A stretch of 64,000 nucleotides of DNA from JAWKRB01 sp041389885 (GTDB taxonomy: Bacteria; Myxococcota_A; Polyangia; Polyangiales; Ga0077539): positions 186,001 through 250,000 of the forward strand of contig JAWKRB010000005.1 in NCBI GenBank assembly GCA_041389885.1, given 5' to 3'. The position numbers and the translations under genes are program-made. The notes beneath the pieces were generated by a model. It had not been told where the DNA came from and ran no database searches. It saw nothing but the letters and a program-made list of their open reading frames with translations. This document shows, in pieces, positions 53,958 to 63,227 of this stretch. Numbering within the stretch: position 1 is the first letter of the stretch; each line of letters begins with the position of its first letter.

Positions 53958-55150
53958 CGCGGGAGGTGTACCTCCTCGCGGGGCTGCGCACGCCGCGGGG
54001 CAAGGGCTCGGCCCGCGGGGCCCTCGCGTCGGTGTCTCCCCTCGGGCTGCTCACCCGCGTGCTCGACGCGCTGGTCGCGCGCGGGGTCGACCCCTCCCTC
54101 GTCGATGACGTGATCGTGGGCTGCGCCACGCAGGTCGACGCGCAGGGCGCGAACCTCGCGCGCACCGCGGCGCTACTGAGCGGGATCCCCGCGCCCGGCG
54201 TCACCCTCAACCGCTTCTGCGCCTCGGGCCTCGACGCCGCGAACACCGCCGCGGCGCGGGTGCGCGCGGGGGACGCGAGCCTGGTCCTCGCCGGGGGCGT
54301 CGAGTCGGTGTCGCGGGTGCCGATGCTCTCCGACCGCGGGCCGCTGTACGCCGATCCCGCTGTGGCGCAAGCGCTTGGGAGCGTACACATGGGCGTCTCC
54401 GCCGACGTCATCGCGACGACGGAGGGCTTCGAGCGCGCCGCGCTGGACGCGTACGCCTTCGAGACGCGCGCGAAGGCCCGCGCGGCGTGGGCGTCGGGAG
54501 ACGCCGGGCGCTCGGTGATCGCGGTGCGCGCCGATGACGGCCGCGAGCTGCTGGCGCGCGATGAGTTTCTCTCGTACGAGCCGAGCCTGGAGGCGCTGGC
54601 TGCCATGCCTCCGGCCTTCGCCGAGGCCGGCGCGCAGGGGCAGGACGCGCTCGCCTGCGCCCGCCTGGGACTCGCCGAGGTGCGGCACCTGCACACCCGC
54701 GGGAGCTCTCCCGCGCCGGCCGACTGCGCGGCGATGCTGGCCCTCGGAGACGCCCTCGCGGGGGAGCGCTGCGGGCTGCGTCCGCGCGCGCGCGTCGTGG
54801 CCACGGCGACCTGCGCGGGCGACCCCGTGGTGATGCTCACCGCGGGGCAAGACGCCGCCGAGCGCGCCCTCGCGCGGGCGGGCCTGCGCGCCAGGGACCT
54901 CGACGCCTTCGTGTTCGCCGAGGCCTTCTCGGCGACCTGCCTCCGCGCGCGGCGCGACCTGGCGCTCGACGACGGCCGCTTCAACCCCTGGGGCGGGACC
55001 ATGGCCCTGGGCCACGCCTTCGGCGCGACGGGCGCGGTGCTGCTGCTTGAGGCCGCCGACCTCCTCGACGCGCGCGGCGGTCGCTACGCGCTCGCGGCGG
55101 TGAGCGGCGCCGCGGGGCTCGGCGTGGCGACGGTGATCGAGCGGGTCTGA
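53954..55150 (+). CDS. thiolase-family protein lacking the second catalytic cysteine
   Basis: The 398-residue acetyl-CoA acetyltransferase-like protein has nucleophile Cys89 in LNRFCASGLDA and GGTMALGHAFGATGA with the catalytic His. The usual C-terminal CxG motif reads SGAAGLG, so the proton-transferring Cys is missing, and NEAFA is AEAFS. It may be a divergent acyl-CoA thiolase or an acyltransferase/hydrolase. The GTG start overlaps the oxygenase stop (GTGA). With the upstream thiolase and oxygenase it forms a compact oxidative-degradation or biosynthetic operon. Confidence 0.85.
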   Translation: MTREVYLLAGLRTPRGKGSARGALASVSPLGLLTRVLDALVARGVDPSLVDDVIVGCATQVDAQGANLARTAALLSGIPAPGVTLNRFCASGLDAANTAAARVRAGDASLVLAGGVESVSRVPMLSDRGPLYADPAVAQALGSVHMGVSADVIATTEGFERAALDAYAFETRAKARAAWASGDAGRSVIAVRADDGRELLARDEFLSYEPSLEALAAMPPAFAEAGAQGQDALACARLGLAEVRHLHTRGSSPAPADCAAMLALGDALAGERCGLRPRARVVATATCAGDPVVMLTAGQDAAERALARAGLRARDLDAFVFAEAFSATCLRARRDLALDDGRFNPWGGTMALGHAFGATGAVLLLEAADLLDARGGRYALAAVSGAAGLGVATVIERV

Positions 55151-55193
55151 GCCGCCGCGAGGCGCCCCCTGTCGGTGCGGGGAGCGCCGCGCT

Positions 55194-56390
55194 ATGCAAG
55201 CGACGGTGAACGGGATCCTCACGCTGTTCGACACGGCGGGCTTTCCGCCCCGGTGGCACTGCGGTTCGTGGACGAGCCTGCACGGCTGGGTGCACATCGT
55301 CGCCGACGTCTCGATCTTCGCCGCGTACGTCTCGATCCCCGCCGTGATCGCGCTCTACGCCCTGCGCCGCAAGGACCTGCCCTTTCCCAGGGTCGCCTGG
55401 CTCTTCGCGGCGTTCATCGTGAGCTGCGGCCTCTCGCACGTCATCGAGGCGTCGATCTTCTGGCACCCCTGGTACCGCCTCTCGGCCCTCATGAAGGTGC
55501 TCACGGCGATGGTCTCGTGGCTCACCGTGGCCTCGCTCGTGAGGGTGGTCCCCGCGGCGCTCACGCTCCCCGGCGTCGCGGCGCTCAACGAGGCGCTGAC
55601 CCGAGAGGTGGAGCAGCGCGCCCGCACCGCGCGCGCCCTCGAAGCGGCGAACGAGCGGCTTCGGGAGCAGGCGCTCGCGCTGGCGCGCTCGAACGAGGCC
55701 CTCGAGGTCTTCGCCTTCACCGCGTCGCACGACCTGCACGAGCCGCTGCGCAAGATCGTGGGCTTCAGCGACCTGCTCGCCGACGAGAAGTCGGAGATGC
55801 TTGACGACGAGGGCCGGGCGTACCTCCGGTCGATCCTCGACGGCGGCGCGAGGATGCAAGAGCTCCTGCGGGGGGTGCTCGCGCTCTCGCGCGCGAGCGC
55901 CGAGTCGGTCTCGATGGAGCGCGTCGACGCCGACGCCGCCCTGAGCCACGCGCTCTCCGAGCTCCGCGAGCGCTTCGCCGCGGCGGGGGCCGAGGTCGAG
56001 CGCGAGCCCCTGGGCACCGTGATGGGCGCGCGGGTGCAGCTCGAGCAGGTCTTTCAGAACCTCCTGGGCAACGCCCTGAAGTACCGCGCCGCCGACCGGC
56101 CGCTGCGGGTGCGGGTCTCGGCCGTGCGCGAGGCCGACACCGTGACGATCTCGCTGCGAGACAACGGGAGCGGCATCGACGAGGCGAAGCTCGACGAGAT
56201 CTTCGCGCCCTTTCGGCGCTTCCCCGGGCGGAGCTCGGCGCCCGGCTCGGGGCTGGGGCTGACCCTCTGTCGTCACATCGTCGAGCGACTGGGCGGGTCG
56301 ATCTCCGCGCGGCGCAACGACACCGAGGGGCTCACGATCGTGATCACCCTCGCAGGCGCGACTTCGACGGAGGCTCCTCCGTCGGGGTGA
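55194..56390 (+). CDS. membrane sensor histidine kinase with ethylene-receptor-like N-terminal domain
   Basis: The 398-residue protein has three membrane helices (about 33-55, 66-86 and 100-118) with SCGLSHVIEA, where Cys78 and His82 match the Cys-x3-His copper ligands of plant ETR1 and related bacterial receptors. A coiled linker (about 130-170), a phosphoacceptor His179 in TASHDLHEPLRKIVG and a HATPase domain (FQNLLGNALKYRA, DNGSGID, GSGLGLTLCRHIVERLGG) follow. It has no receiver domain. Its 3' end overlaps the convergent REC-GGDEF gene by 47 bp. Confidence 0.9.
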   Translation: MQATVNGILTLFDTAGFPPRWHCGSWTSLHGWVHIVADVSIFAAYVSIPAVIALYALRRKDLPFPRVAWLFAAFIVSCGLSHVIEASIFWHPWYRLSALMKVLTAMVSWLTVASLVRVVPAALTLPGVAALNEALTREVEQRARTARALEAANERLREQALALARSNEALEVFAFTASHDLHEPLRKIVGFSDLLADEKSEMLDDEGRAYLRSILDGGARMQELLRGVLALSRASAESVSMERVDADAALSHALSELRERFAAAGAEVEREPLGTVMGARVQLEQVFQNLLGNALKYRAADRPLRVRVSAVREADTVTISLRDNGSGIDEAKLDEIFAPFRRFPGRSSAPGSGLGLTLCRHIVERLGGSISARRNDTEGLTIVITLAGATSTEAPPSG

Positions 56391-57372
56391 TCATCCAGCT
56401 CCTGCGCCGCGCCCTGGGGATCACCCCGCTCTCCTCGGGCCGCCCGAGGCTCTGCATCCCGTCGGAGCCCCAGAGCACGCAGCCGCCTCCCGCGCGCTTC
56501 GCGGCGTACATCGCGTCGTCGGCGCAGAGCAGCAGGCCCTCGGCCTCCCGCGAGTGGTCGGGGAACACCGCGACGCCGAAGCTCCCGCCGATCTCGACCG
56601 AGACGGCCTCGTCTCCCAGCTGGAGCGTGAAGGGCTCGCGGAGCCGCCGGTGCAGGTTCGCCGCGACCTGGAGCGCGCGCGCGTCGTCGGTGACGGCCTC
56701 GAGCAGGCACACGAACTCGTCTCCGCCCCAGCGCGACACCGTGTCGGACGCGCGCAGCGACGCGCGGAGCCGCTGCGCCACCGCGCGGAGCAGCAGGTCG
56801 CCGGCGACGTGCCCGTGCTGGTCGTTCACGGGCTTGAAGGCGTCGAGGTCGAGAAAGAGCACCGCGGCGCGCTCGCGGTGCCGGGTCGCGCGACGCAGGG
56901 TCGAGGCGAGGCGGTCGCGGAGCAGCGCGCGGTTGGGCAGGCCGGTGAGGTCGTCGAAGCACGCGGCGCGCACCGACTCGCGCTGCATCGCGGCGCGGGT
57001 GATCGCGTAGCGCAGCGAGCGGTCGAGGGCGCTGGGGCTGAAGTCGCCCTTGACGATGTAGTCCTGCGCGCCGAGCTCGATCGCGCGACGGCCCGTCGCG
57101 AGGTCGTCGAAGCCGGTGAGCACGATCACGGGGGTCGAGGGCGCGAGGCGCTGCACGCGCTCGAAGGTCTCGAGGCCGCGGCTGTCGGGGAGGTTCAGGT
57201 CGGTCACGATGACGTCAGGGCGAAGCGCCTGACACATCGCCGCGACCTCGGAGAGCCGGGGGACCGACCGGAGCTCGTAGTCCTCGAGGCCGCCGCGCAC
57301 CAGCTGCTTCGCGAAGAGGAACTGATCCTCCTTGTCATCTTCGATGAGCAGCACCCTCGTCGCGTACCCCAT
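56344..57372 (-). CDS. response regulator diguanylate cyclase (REC-GGDEF)
   Basis: The 342-residue protein starts at ATG 57372 (GAGGTGA upstream). It has an N-terminal receiver domain with acidic pocket Glu11-Asp12-Asp13, phospho-acceptor Asp58 in VTDLNLPD, Thr in VLTGFDD and Lys in YIVKGD. The GGDEF domain has LFLDLDAFKPVND and RWGGDEFVCLL (216-220). An RxxD inhibitory site (207-210) is present five residues before it. It makes cyclic di-GMP when phosphorylated. The facing kinase gene, whose coding end overlaps this one, is its likely partner; that is inference. Confidence 0.92.
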   Translation of the reverse strand: MGYATRVLLIEDDKEDQFLFAKQLVRGGLEDYELRSVPRLSEVAAMCQALRPDVIVTDLNLPDSRGLETFERVQRLAPSTPVIVLTGFDDLATGRRAIELGAQDYIVKGDFSPSALDRSLRYAITRAAMQRESVRAACFDDLTGLPNRALLRDRLASTLRRATRHRERAAVLFLDLDAFKPVNDQHGHVAGDLLLRAVAQRLRASLRASDTVSRWGGDEFVCLLEAVTDDARALQVAANLHRRLREPFTLQLGDEAVSVEIGGSFGVAVFPDHSREAEGLLLCADDAMYAAKRAGGGCVLWGSDGMQSLGRPEESGVIPRARRRSWMITPTEEPPSKSRLRG

Positions 57373-57590
57373 TCGATCACCTCGCCTTCGAGCTGGAGCG
57401 AGAACACCCTGGCACCGTGCAGTGCGTTCAGCAAGCCCCGCTGGCGCGGGAGCGCTGTCTTCAATGAAGTCAGATGTGCGCCTCGCGCGCACCCGCGCGC
57501 ACGTCACCCCTCATCGAAGAAGGGAGGGCGGTCGTCTTCATTCCTTCTTATGGGTTAGGACTCACCGAAGAACAACTTGGGGCGAGCGCT

Positions 57591-57980
57591 TCAGACCCGC
57601 GCCACCGCCACGACGTGGCCGTCTGGGTCTTCGTAGTAGGCCACGGTGTCTCCCCAGGGGCGCGGCGCCGGGGGTGAGAGGCAGGTCGCGCCGAGCGCCG
57701 CGAGGCGCGCGAGGGCGGCGTCGAGGTCGTCGACCGAGAGGTACAGCTCCGCCGACGCGGTGTGCGCGGCGAGGCGCGGCGTGGCGGGCGCGCCGGTGTT
57801 CTTCGCGAAGGCGTCGCGCTGGTAGAGGCCCAGGCGCATCCCGTCGGGGAGCGCGTACTCGACGTACACCGGGACGTCGACGGCGACCGCCCAGCCGAAG
57901 GCGCCTTCGTAGAAGCGACGCGCCCGCGCGAGCTCGCGCACCGCGAGGATCACCAGCGAGAGCCGGGCGGCGGAGGTCAT
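57591..57980 (-). CDS. VOC (glyoxalase/bleomycin resistance) family protein
   Basis: The 129-residue protein shows the paired beta-alpha-beta modules of the VOC superfamily: RLSLVILAVRELARARRFYE at the start and DTVAYYEDPDGHVVAVARV at the end, with a Glu in SAELYLSVDDLDAAL. The metal ligands of canonical glyoxalase I are only partly present. It may be an uncharacterised lyase, dioxygenase or binding protein. It is divergent from vgrG with 135 bp between starts. Confidence 0.88.
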   Translation of the reverse strand: MTSAARLSLVILAVRELARARRFYEGAFGWAVAVDVPVYVEYALPDGMRLGLYQRDAFAKNTGAPATPRLAAHTASAELYLSVDDLDAALARLAALGATCLSPPAPRPWGDTVAYYEDPDGHVVAVARV

Positions 57981-58115
57981 GCGCGCGAGGGTAGCGCCGA
58001 CGAGGGGGCGTCGCTCCCGCGCTCCGACCGCCGCCGCGCTTTCGCGTTTCGCGACGTCGCCGCGCGGGGATACTCTCGCGGCCGCTACGCGGGTAGCGGG
58101 AGGTCACCCACACGC

Positions 58116-61100
58116 ATGGACACGCTGAGCCTCACCGAGACCCCGCTCGCGGGCGACTACGCCACGGTCTCGGTGTCGGGCGAAGAGGCCGTCAACGAGC
58201 TCTTCGAGCTGCGGGTGACCTTCCTCGTGCCCCAGGGCGATCACACCCTCGGCGGCCGCGACGCGATGGAGCGCGCGCTGCTCGGCGCGCGGGTCACCCT
58301 CTCCCTCGGGGAGTCGCCCGCGTCGCAGCGCCGCACGGGCGTCGTCGCCGACGCGCGCGTGCTCGCGCTGCAGGTGACCGACGAGGGCCCGAGGGTCCCG
58401 GTCGTCGCGCGGGTGGTGCCCACCGCGTGGCTGCTCACGCAGCGCAAGAAGAGCCGGATCTTTCAGCGCATGTACCCCCACGAGATCGTGAGCCGCGTGC
58501 TCGGCGAGGCGGGGGTGCGCCACCGGTGGGCGCTCACGAACAAGTACCCGCGGCGGATCTACTGCACCCAGTACGACGAGACCGACTGGGCCTTCGTGAC
58601 GCGGCTGCTGGCCGAGGAGGGCGTGCTCTTCTTCTTCGAGCACCCGCGCGACTTCGCGCCGGGCGTGACCGCGGGGCGAGGCGGCGGAGACGACACCCGC
58701 GCCGCCGTCGCGGGCGCGCTCCGCGGCGCCGGCGCGGCGGTGAAGAAGATCGGTGAAATGGCCGACGTGGGCTACCTCACCATGGGCGGCGGCGCCCTCG
58801 GCGTGGTGGGCGACCTCGTCGCGGAGCCCGAGGCCGACGAGGAGGCGCCGGAGCTCAGGGAGGGCGGCGTCGGGGCGGCAGGGCCTCCGGGCATGGGCGA
58901 CGTGATGGTCATGGTCGACCAGGCGGAGCACTACGTCGTCGGAGGCAAGAGCGACGAGCATCCCGACTCGGCCCTGGGGATCTGGCTTCGACGCGAGGGC
59001 GAGATGGCCGCGGGCGACGCCTACGTCGCCACCGAGTTCGACCCCCACGCCTCGGTACGCCCCGACGAGGTCGAGAGCCGCGACTACGACTTTCGCCGCC
59101 CGCTCATGCAGCTCCGCGCGAGCACCCGCGACCGCGACGCGAAGCTGGCCGTCGACGGCGAGGCGAGGCCCCTCGAGGTCTACGACCACGACGGGCAGTA
59201 CGAGACCACCGACGTCACCGTCGAGAACGCCCGCAACAACCTCGAGCAGCACCGCGCGAGGGCCATGCTCTTTCGCGGCGTGGGGGTGTGCCCGCGGGTG
59301 CTCCCTGGGCACAGCTTCGAGCTCCACAACGGCACCGGAGACCCCGTCGAAGAGGGGCGCTACGTGCCCGTGCGGGTGGTGCACCACGCGCTCAACCCCG
59401 CCGCCCTCGGCGCGTCGTCGGGAGACCCCCTGGAGGGCCTCGTGCGCGGCGCGGCCCTGGCGATTCATCACGCGACGCGGGGGGGAGACCCCGCGAGCGC
59501 GGCGAGCGAGGCCGAGCTGCAGGAGCTCATTCGCGCGGCGGCGGGCGCGCTCCGGCCCAACCAGCCGGTGCCCTACCGCTGCGTGTTCGAGTGCGTGCGC
59601 GCCGACGTGCCCGCGCGGCCCAGGCGCCCCGTGCGCGAGCCCCGGCACGTCACCGAGACGGCCACGGTGGTGGGCCCCCGCGGCGAGGACATCTACACCG
59701 ACCGCTACGGCCGCGTGCGCGTGCAATTCCACTGGGACCGCGATGGAAACTGGGACGAGCAGAGCTCGTGCTGGGTGCGCGTGGCGCAGCCCTGGGCGGG
59801 CGCGGGGTACGGGTTTCAGTTCGTGCCGCGGGTGGGGATGGAGGTGCTGGTCACCTTTCTGCGCGGCGACCCCGACCGCCCGGTGATCACCGGCGCGCTC
59901 TACAACGCGACCCACGAGACCCCCGAGCCCCTGCCGCAGCGCAGCACCCGCAGCGCGATTCGCACGCAGAGCTCGCCCGGCGGCGGCGGCTTCAACGAGC
60001 TCGCCTTCGAAGACCAGGCGGGCGCCGAGCGCGTGCTCCTCCGCGCGCAGAAGGACCTCGAGCTCGTCGTCAACGACCACCACGCGCGGAGCGTGCGCGG
60101 GGGCGAGACCGTCACCGTGGGCCGCACGCAGTCGGTCGGCGTGGGCGAGCAGCAGCGCACCCTCGTGGGCGAGCACCAGTCCACCCTCGTGGGCGGCAGC
60201 CAGTCGGCGGCGGTGCGCGGAGACCGCACGGCGCACGTCGCGCGCAACGAGTCGGCGTGGGTCGACGGCGGGCGCTACGAGCACGTCGCGGGCGCCGCGG
60301 CGAGCGCGGTCGACGGCGATGTCACCGCGGGGGTGCACGGCTCCCGGGTCACCGTGGTGCACGGCGACGACCGCGTGATCGTCGGCCAGGACGAGTCGTC
60401 GCCGCGGGTGCACCACGTTCGGGTCGAGGGCGCGTCGGTCACCGTGGGTCACAAGGTGCAGCTCCACGCGGTGGAGAGCGACGCCGACGACAACCGCTTC
60501 GTCGGGCTCTACTGCGGCGACAGCTCGATCGAGGTCAGCAAGGAAGCGATCACCCTCCGCAGCAAGACCATCTTCCTGCGCGGCGCCGACGAGGTGGTCT
60601 CGATGGGCGCCGACGCGACGCTCTCCCTCGACGAGCGCGGGCTCACGGCGACGGGAGACCCCATCGAGCTCAACACCCTCCACGGCGCGAGCCTCGTGCT
60701 CAAGGGCGCGCAGGCGGGGCTCCACGGGTCGCGGATTCACCTCGAGCCCGAGAGCGCGCCCCCGGTCGACGGCGGCCGCGAGGGCGCCACGCCGCCGCCG
60801 AACGTGCGCCTGCGCTTCACCCACGGGTTTCTCCCCGGCGAGGCGCCCACGCTGGAGATGGACCCCGCCGGCGGCCCCTCCCGCACCGGCGCCCGAACCC
60901 GCGCGCCCACTGCCCTCGCCGACGTGCGGGTGAGCGTGTCGAGCGTGACCAGCCCCGACCTGCGCACCGACGCCGACGGGCGGATCTCGTGCTACGCGCC
61001 GGACTACGTCAAGACCTTCACCGTGAAGCTCTACGCGCGGGAGAAGTACCCCGAAGTGTATGGGGCAGAGGACGATCCGCTCGTGTTCCTGGTGAAGATG

Positions 61101-61313
61101 GTCGACAAGGTGGAGCCCGCCGACGCGCTGTCCGGCGCGCGGCTGCGGCTGAGGAACCTGGGCTACGAGCCCGGGCCCGACCTCGACGCCGAGGCGGTCG
61201 ACCCCTCGACCGAGGCCGCGCTGCTGGACCTGCAATTCGACCGCGACCTCGCGCGCTCGGGGAGACCCGACGCCGCGACCGCCGCCGAGCTCAAGAAGCT
61301 CTGGGGAGGCTGA
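58116..61313 (+). CDS. vgrG: type VI secretion VgrG spike protein with C-terminal peptidoglycan-binding-like extension
   Basis: The 1065-residue protein starts at ATG 58116 after GGGAGG. The gp27-like base domain (LSLTETPLAGDYATVSVSG, FQRMYPHEIVSRVL, YCTQYDETDWAFVTRLLAEE) and the OB-fold/spike (GPRGEDIYTDRYGRVRVQFH, GYGFQFVPRVGMEVLVTFLRGD) are typical VgrG. An unusual insertion of about 80 residues lies at 190-270. The long beta-helix has VGRTQSVGVGEQQ-type repeats. The last 240 residues are extra and end in a peptidoglycan-binding-1-like segment (ARLRLRNLGYEPG, LLDLQFDRDLA, AAELKKLW). It delivers the effector encoded four bases downstream. Confidence 0.93.
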   Translation: MDTLSLTETPLAGDYATVSVSGEEAVNELFELRVTFLVPQGDHTLGGRDAMERALLGARVTLSLGESPASQRRTGVVADARVLALQVTDEGPRVPVVARVVPTAWLLTQRKKSRIFQRMYPHEIVSRVLGEAGVRHRWALTNKYPRRIYCTQYDETDWAFVTRLLAEEGVLFFFEHPRDFAPGVTAGRGGGDDTRAAVAGALRGAGAAVKKIGEMADVGYLTMGGGALGVVGDLVAEPEADEEAPELREGGVGAAGPPGMGDVMVMVDQAEHYVVGGKSDEHPDSALGIWLRREGEMAAGDAYVATEFDPHASVRPDEVESRDYDFRRPLMQLRASTRDRDAKLAVDGEARPLEVYDHDGQYETTDVTVENARNNLEQHRARAMLFRGVGVCPRVLPGHSFELHNGTGDPVEEGRYVPVRVVHHALNPAALGASSGDPLEGLVRGAALAIHHATRGGDPASAASEAELQELIRAAAGALRPNQPVPYRCVFECVRADVPARPRRPVREPRHVTETATVVGPRGEDIYTDRYGRVRVQFHWDRDGNWDEQSSCWVRVAQPWAGAGYGFQFVPRVGMEVLVTFLRGDPDRPVITGALYNATHETPEPLPQRSTRSAIRTQSSPGGGGFNELAFEDQAGAERVLLRAQKDLELVVNDHHARSVRGGETVTVGRTQSVGVGEQQRTLVGEHQSTLVGGSQSAAVRGDRTAHVARNESAWVDGGRYEHVAGAAASAVDGDVTAGVHGSRVTVVHGDDRVIVGQDESSPRVHHVRVEGASVTVGHKVQLHAVESDADDNRFVGLYCGDSSIEVSKEAITLRSKTIFLRGADEVVSMGADATLSLDERGLTATGDPIELNTLHGASLVLKGAQAGLHGSRIHLEPESAPPVDGGREGATPPPNVRLRFTHGFLPGEAPTLEMDPAGGPSRTGARTRAPTALADVRVSVSSVTSPDLRTDADGRISCYAPDYVKTFTVKLYAREKYPEVYGAEDDPLVFLVKMVDKVEPADALSGARLRLRNLGYEPGPDLDAEAVDPSTEAALLDLQFDRDLARSGRPDAATAAELKKLWGG

Positions 61314-61317
61314 TCCC

Positions 61318-63222
61318 ATGGCCGTCACACCCCGCGTCGTGTACGCCGCGCGCGACACCGCAGACCCCGTCCCGGTGCACGTGCGACCGAAGTTCCTGCC
61401 CATCGTGGTGATCCCCGGGATCATGGGCAGCCGGCTCACCGACCCCCGCACCGGCGAGCTCGCGTGGAACCCCATGGGCGAGCCCCTGGGCGACGGCCCC
61501 GGCGCCTTCACCGCGGACTTCGAGCGCATCCAGCAGGTCGCCGCGCCCCTCGTGCCCGACGAGACGCACCGCTACGAGCGCGCCTCGCAGCACCGCGAGG
61601 TGCAGCACATCAAGCACTGGTACAACCTCATCCCCGAGTTCTACGGCGACCTCGCGAAGCACCTCGCGGCGCTGCAGATCGAGGCCCTCGAGGCGCGGCA
61701 CCTCACGCCCCGCGTGTACTGCTGCGGCTACGACTGGCGGCAAGACAACGCGCGCTCCGCCTCGCGCCTCGCGGGCATTGTTGACGAGGCGCTGCGCGAG
61801 ACCGGTGCGCGCAAGGTGATCCTCGTCGCGCACAGCATGGGCGGGCTGGTGGCGCGCTACTTCTGCCGCGTGCTCGGGGGCGAGTCGAAGGTGCACCAGC
61901 TCATCCTCCTCGCGTCGCCCACCCTCGGATCCCCCGCGGCCTACGCGCAGCTCCGCAAGGGCCTCTACGGCGTCTACGTCAAGGACATCTCCACCGCCGC
62001 GCAGACCGGCGACGACGAGGTGCTCGCCGACGAGCTCGTCGACGCGGGGATGCAGGTCTTCGGCGGCGTCGCGTCCATCGCGTCGCAGGGCGCGAGCGCC
62101 ATCGCGCCGGTCTTCGGCGACCTGCTCATCGCCTTCAGCCTCGGCGCCGGGCGCTTTCTCACCCGCGACGAGAGCCGCTATTTCGCGCGGCAGATCCCCG
62201 CGCTCTACCAGCTCCTGCCCAACGCGGCCTTCTGCAACCGCTTTCGCGACTGGGTGATCTTCGACCCCATGGCCACGGGGCACCGCCCCACGGGCTTCAT
62301 GCTCCAGCTCCCCACGGCCCTCGACCTCCTCGGCGCCCTCGGCGGCGCGAGCGTCACCGACGCCCTGCTCTCGGGCTCCGAGCGCGTCGCCGCGCAGCTC
62401 CGAGACGGCCTCGAGGCCGCCGCGGCGGGGGGCGAGAGCGCCGAGGTCTCCGGGCGCGCCCTGCGCAGCTCGATGACCCTGGGCGAGTGGGGCGAGGCCA
62501 TCGCGACGCTCATGGCCGAGGGCGAGACCGGCGAGGCCATCGCGCTGATGCTCGAGCTCGTCGAGCACGCGGGCCGCGCCTTCGTCGACGCGCGCTCGAG
62601 CCGCGCGCTGTACGGCGACATCTACACGGGGCTCCTCGACATCGTCTCGCTGCGCGCGCTGAGCGCGACCAACCTCGCCCTCGCGCTGGCCTTCGACGAG
62701 GCCCTCACCGTCGACGACCGACCCCGTGATCCCCTCACCCTGCTCACGCCGGTGAAGGAGGTCTTCGGCACCCTCGGCCGGCTCATCGGCGACGCGGCCT
62801 CGGGGCCCAAGAAGGCCCTCGACAAGCAGGAGATGCGCAACCTCATTCAGGCCGAGCTCGACGCGCACCCGCCGCGCGTCTACATGCACCCGCGCACCTT
62901 CAACGTGTACGGCCGCGGGGTACCGGGCGACGGCGGGGCCATCGTCGTGCCGCGGGCGCTGGTCTCTCGCGACGACTCGAACCTCGTGAAGGTGACCGTG
63001 CTCTCGCGGCCGGTGCCCATCGGGCTGCCGCACGCGCTCGGCGACGGCACGGTGCCCGAGGCGAGCGCCAACCCGCCCCCCGAGCTGCTCTCGAACCCCT
63101 TCGTGGGCGAGCCCGTGGGCCTCGCCGACAAGTCGCACAACGTCGTGCCCGCGCACCGCGACGCCTTCGCCGCCATCGACCGCGCCATCGGCGAGCAGAT
63201 CGCCCACTACCCCCTGGACTGA
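61318..63222 (+). CDS. alpha/beta-hydrolase lipase-like type VI effector
   Basis: The 634-residue protein has VVIPGIMGSRLTDP (oxyanion region), LIPEFYGDLAKHLAA and the nucleophile elbow VAHSMGGLVARYF with Ser173 (GxSxG-type AHSMG), as in LCAT/PGAP1-like phospholipases and acyltransferases. A catalytic Asp and His are likely later (GDGTVPEASA, DKSHNVVPAH). The middle 250 residues are helical and unrecognised. It starts four bases after vgrG and is followed by a putative immunity gene, so it is inferred to be a phospholipase effector acting on membranes of rivals. No signal peptide. Confidence 0.88.
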   Translation: MAVTPRVVYAARDTADPVPVHVRPKFLPIVVIPGIMGSRLTDPRTGELAWNPMGEPLGDGPGAFTADFERIQQVAAPLVPDETHRYERASQHREVQHIKHWYNLIPEFYGDLAKHLAALQIEALEARHLTPRVYCCGYDWRQDNARSASRLAGIVDEALRETGARKVILVAHSMGGLVARYFCRVLGGESKVHQLILLASPTLGSPAAYAQLRKGLYGVYVKDISTAAQTGDDEVLADELVDAGMQVFGGVASIASQGASAIAPVFGDLLIAFSLGAGRFLTRDESRYFARQIPALYQLLPNAAFCNRFRDWVIFDPMATGHRPTGFMLQLPTALDLLGALGGASVTDALLSGSERVAAQLRDGLEAAAAGGESAEVSGRALRSSMTLGEWGEAIATLMAEGETGEAIALMLELVEHAGRAFVDARSSRALYGDIYTGLLDIVSLRALSATNLALALAFDEALTVDDRPRDPLTLLTPVKEVFGTLGRLIGDAASGPKKALDKQEMRNLIQAELDAHPPRVYMHPRTFNVYGRGVPGDGGAIVVPRALVSRDDSNLVKVTVLSRPVPIGLPHALGDGTVPEASANPPPELLSNPFVGEPVGLADKSHNVVPAHRDAFAAIDRAIGEQIAHYPLD

Positions 63223-63227
63223 CCTCG

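Noticed and set aside
58104..61529. A 1141-codon open frame antisense to vgrG
   Set aside because: It lies wholly opposite a clear VgrG, is rich in His/Arg/Val/Glu as expected of the antisense of GC-rich genes, and shows no motif or ribosome site.
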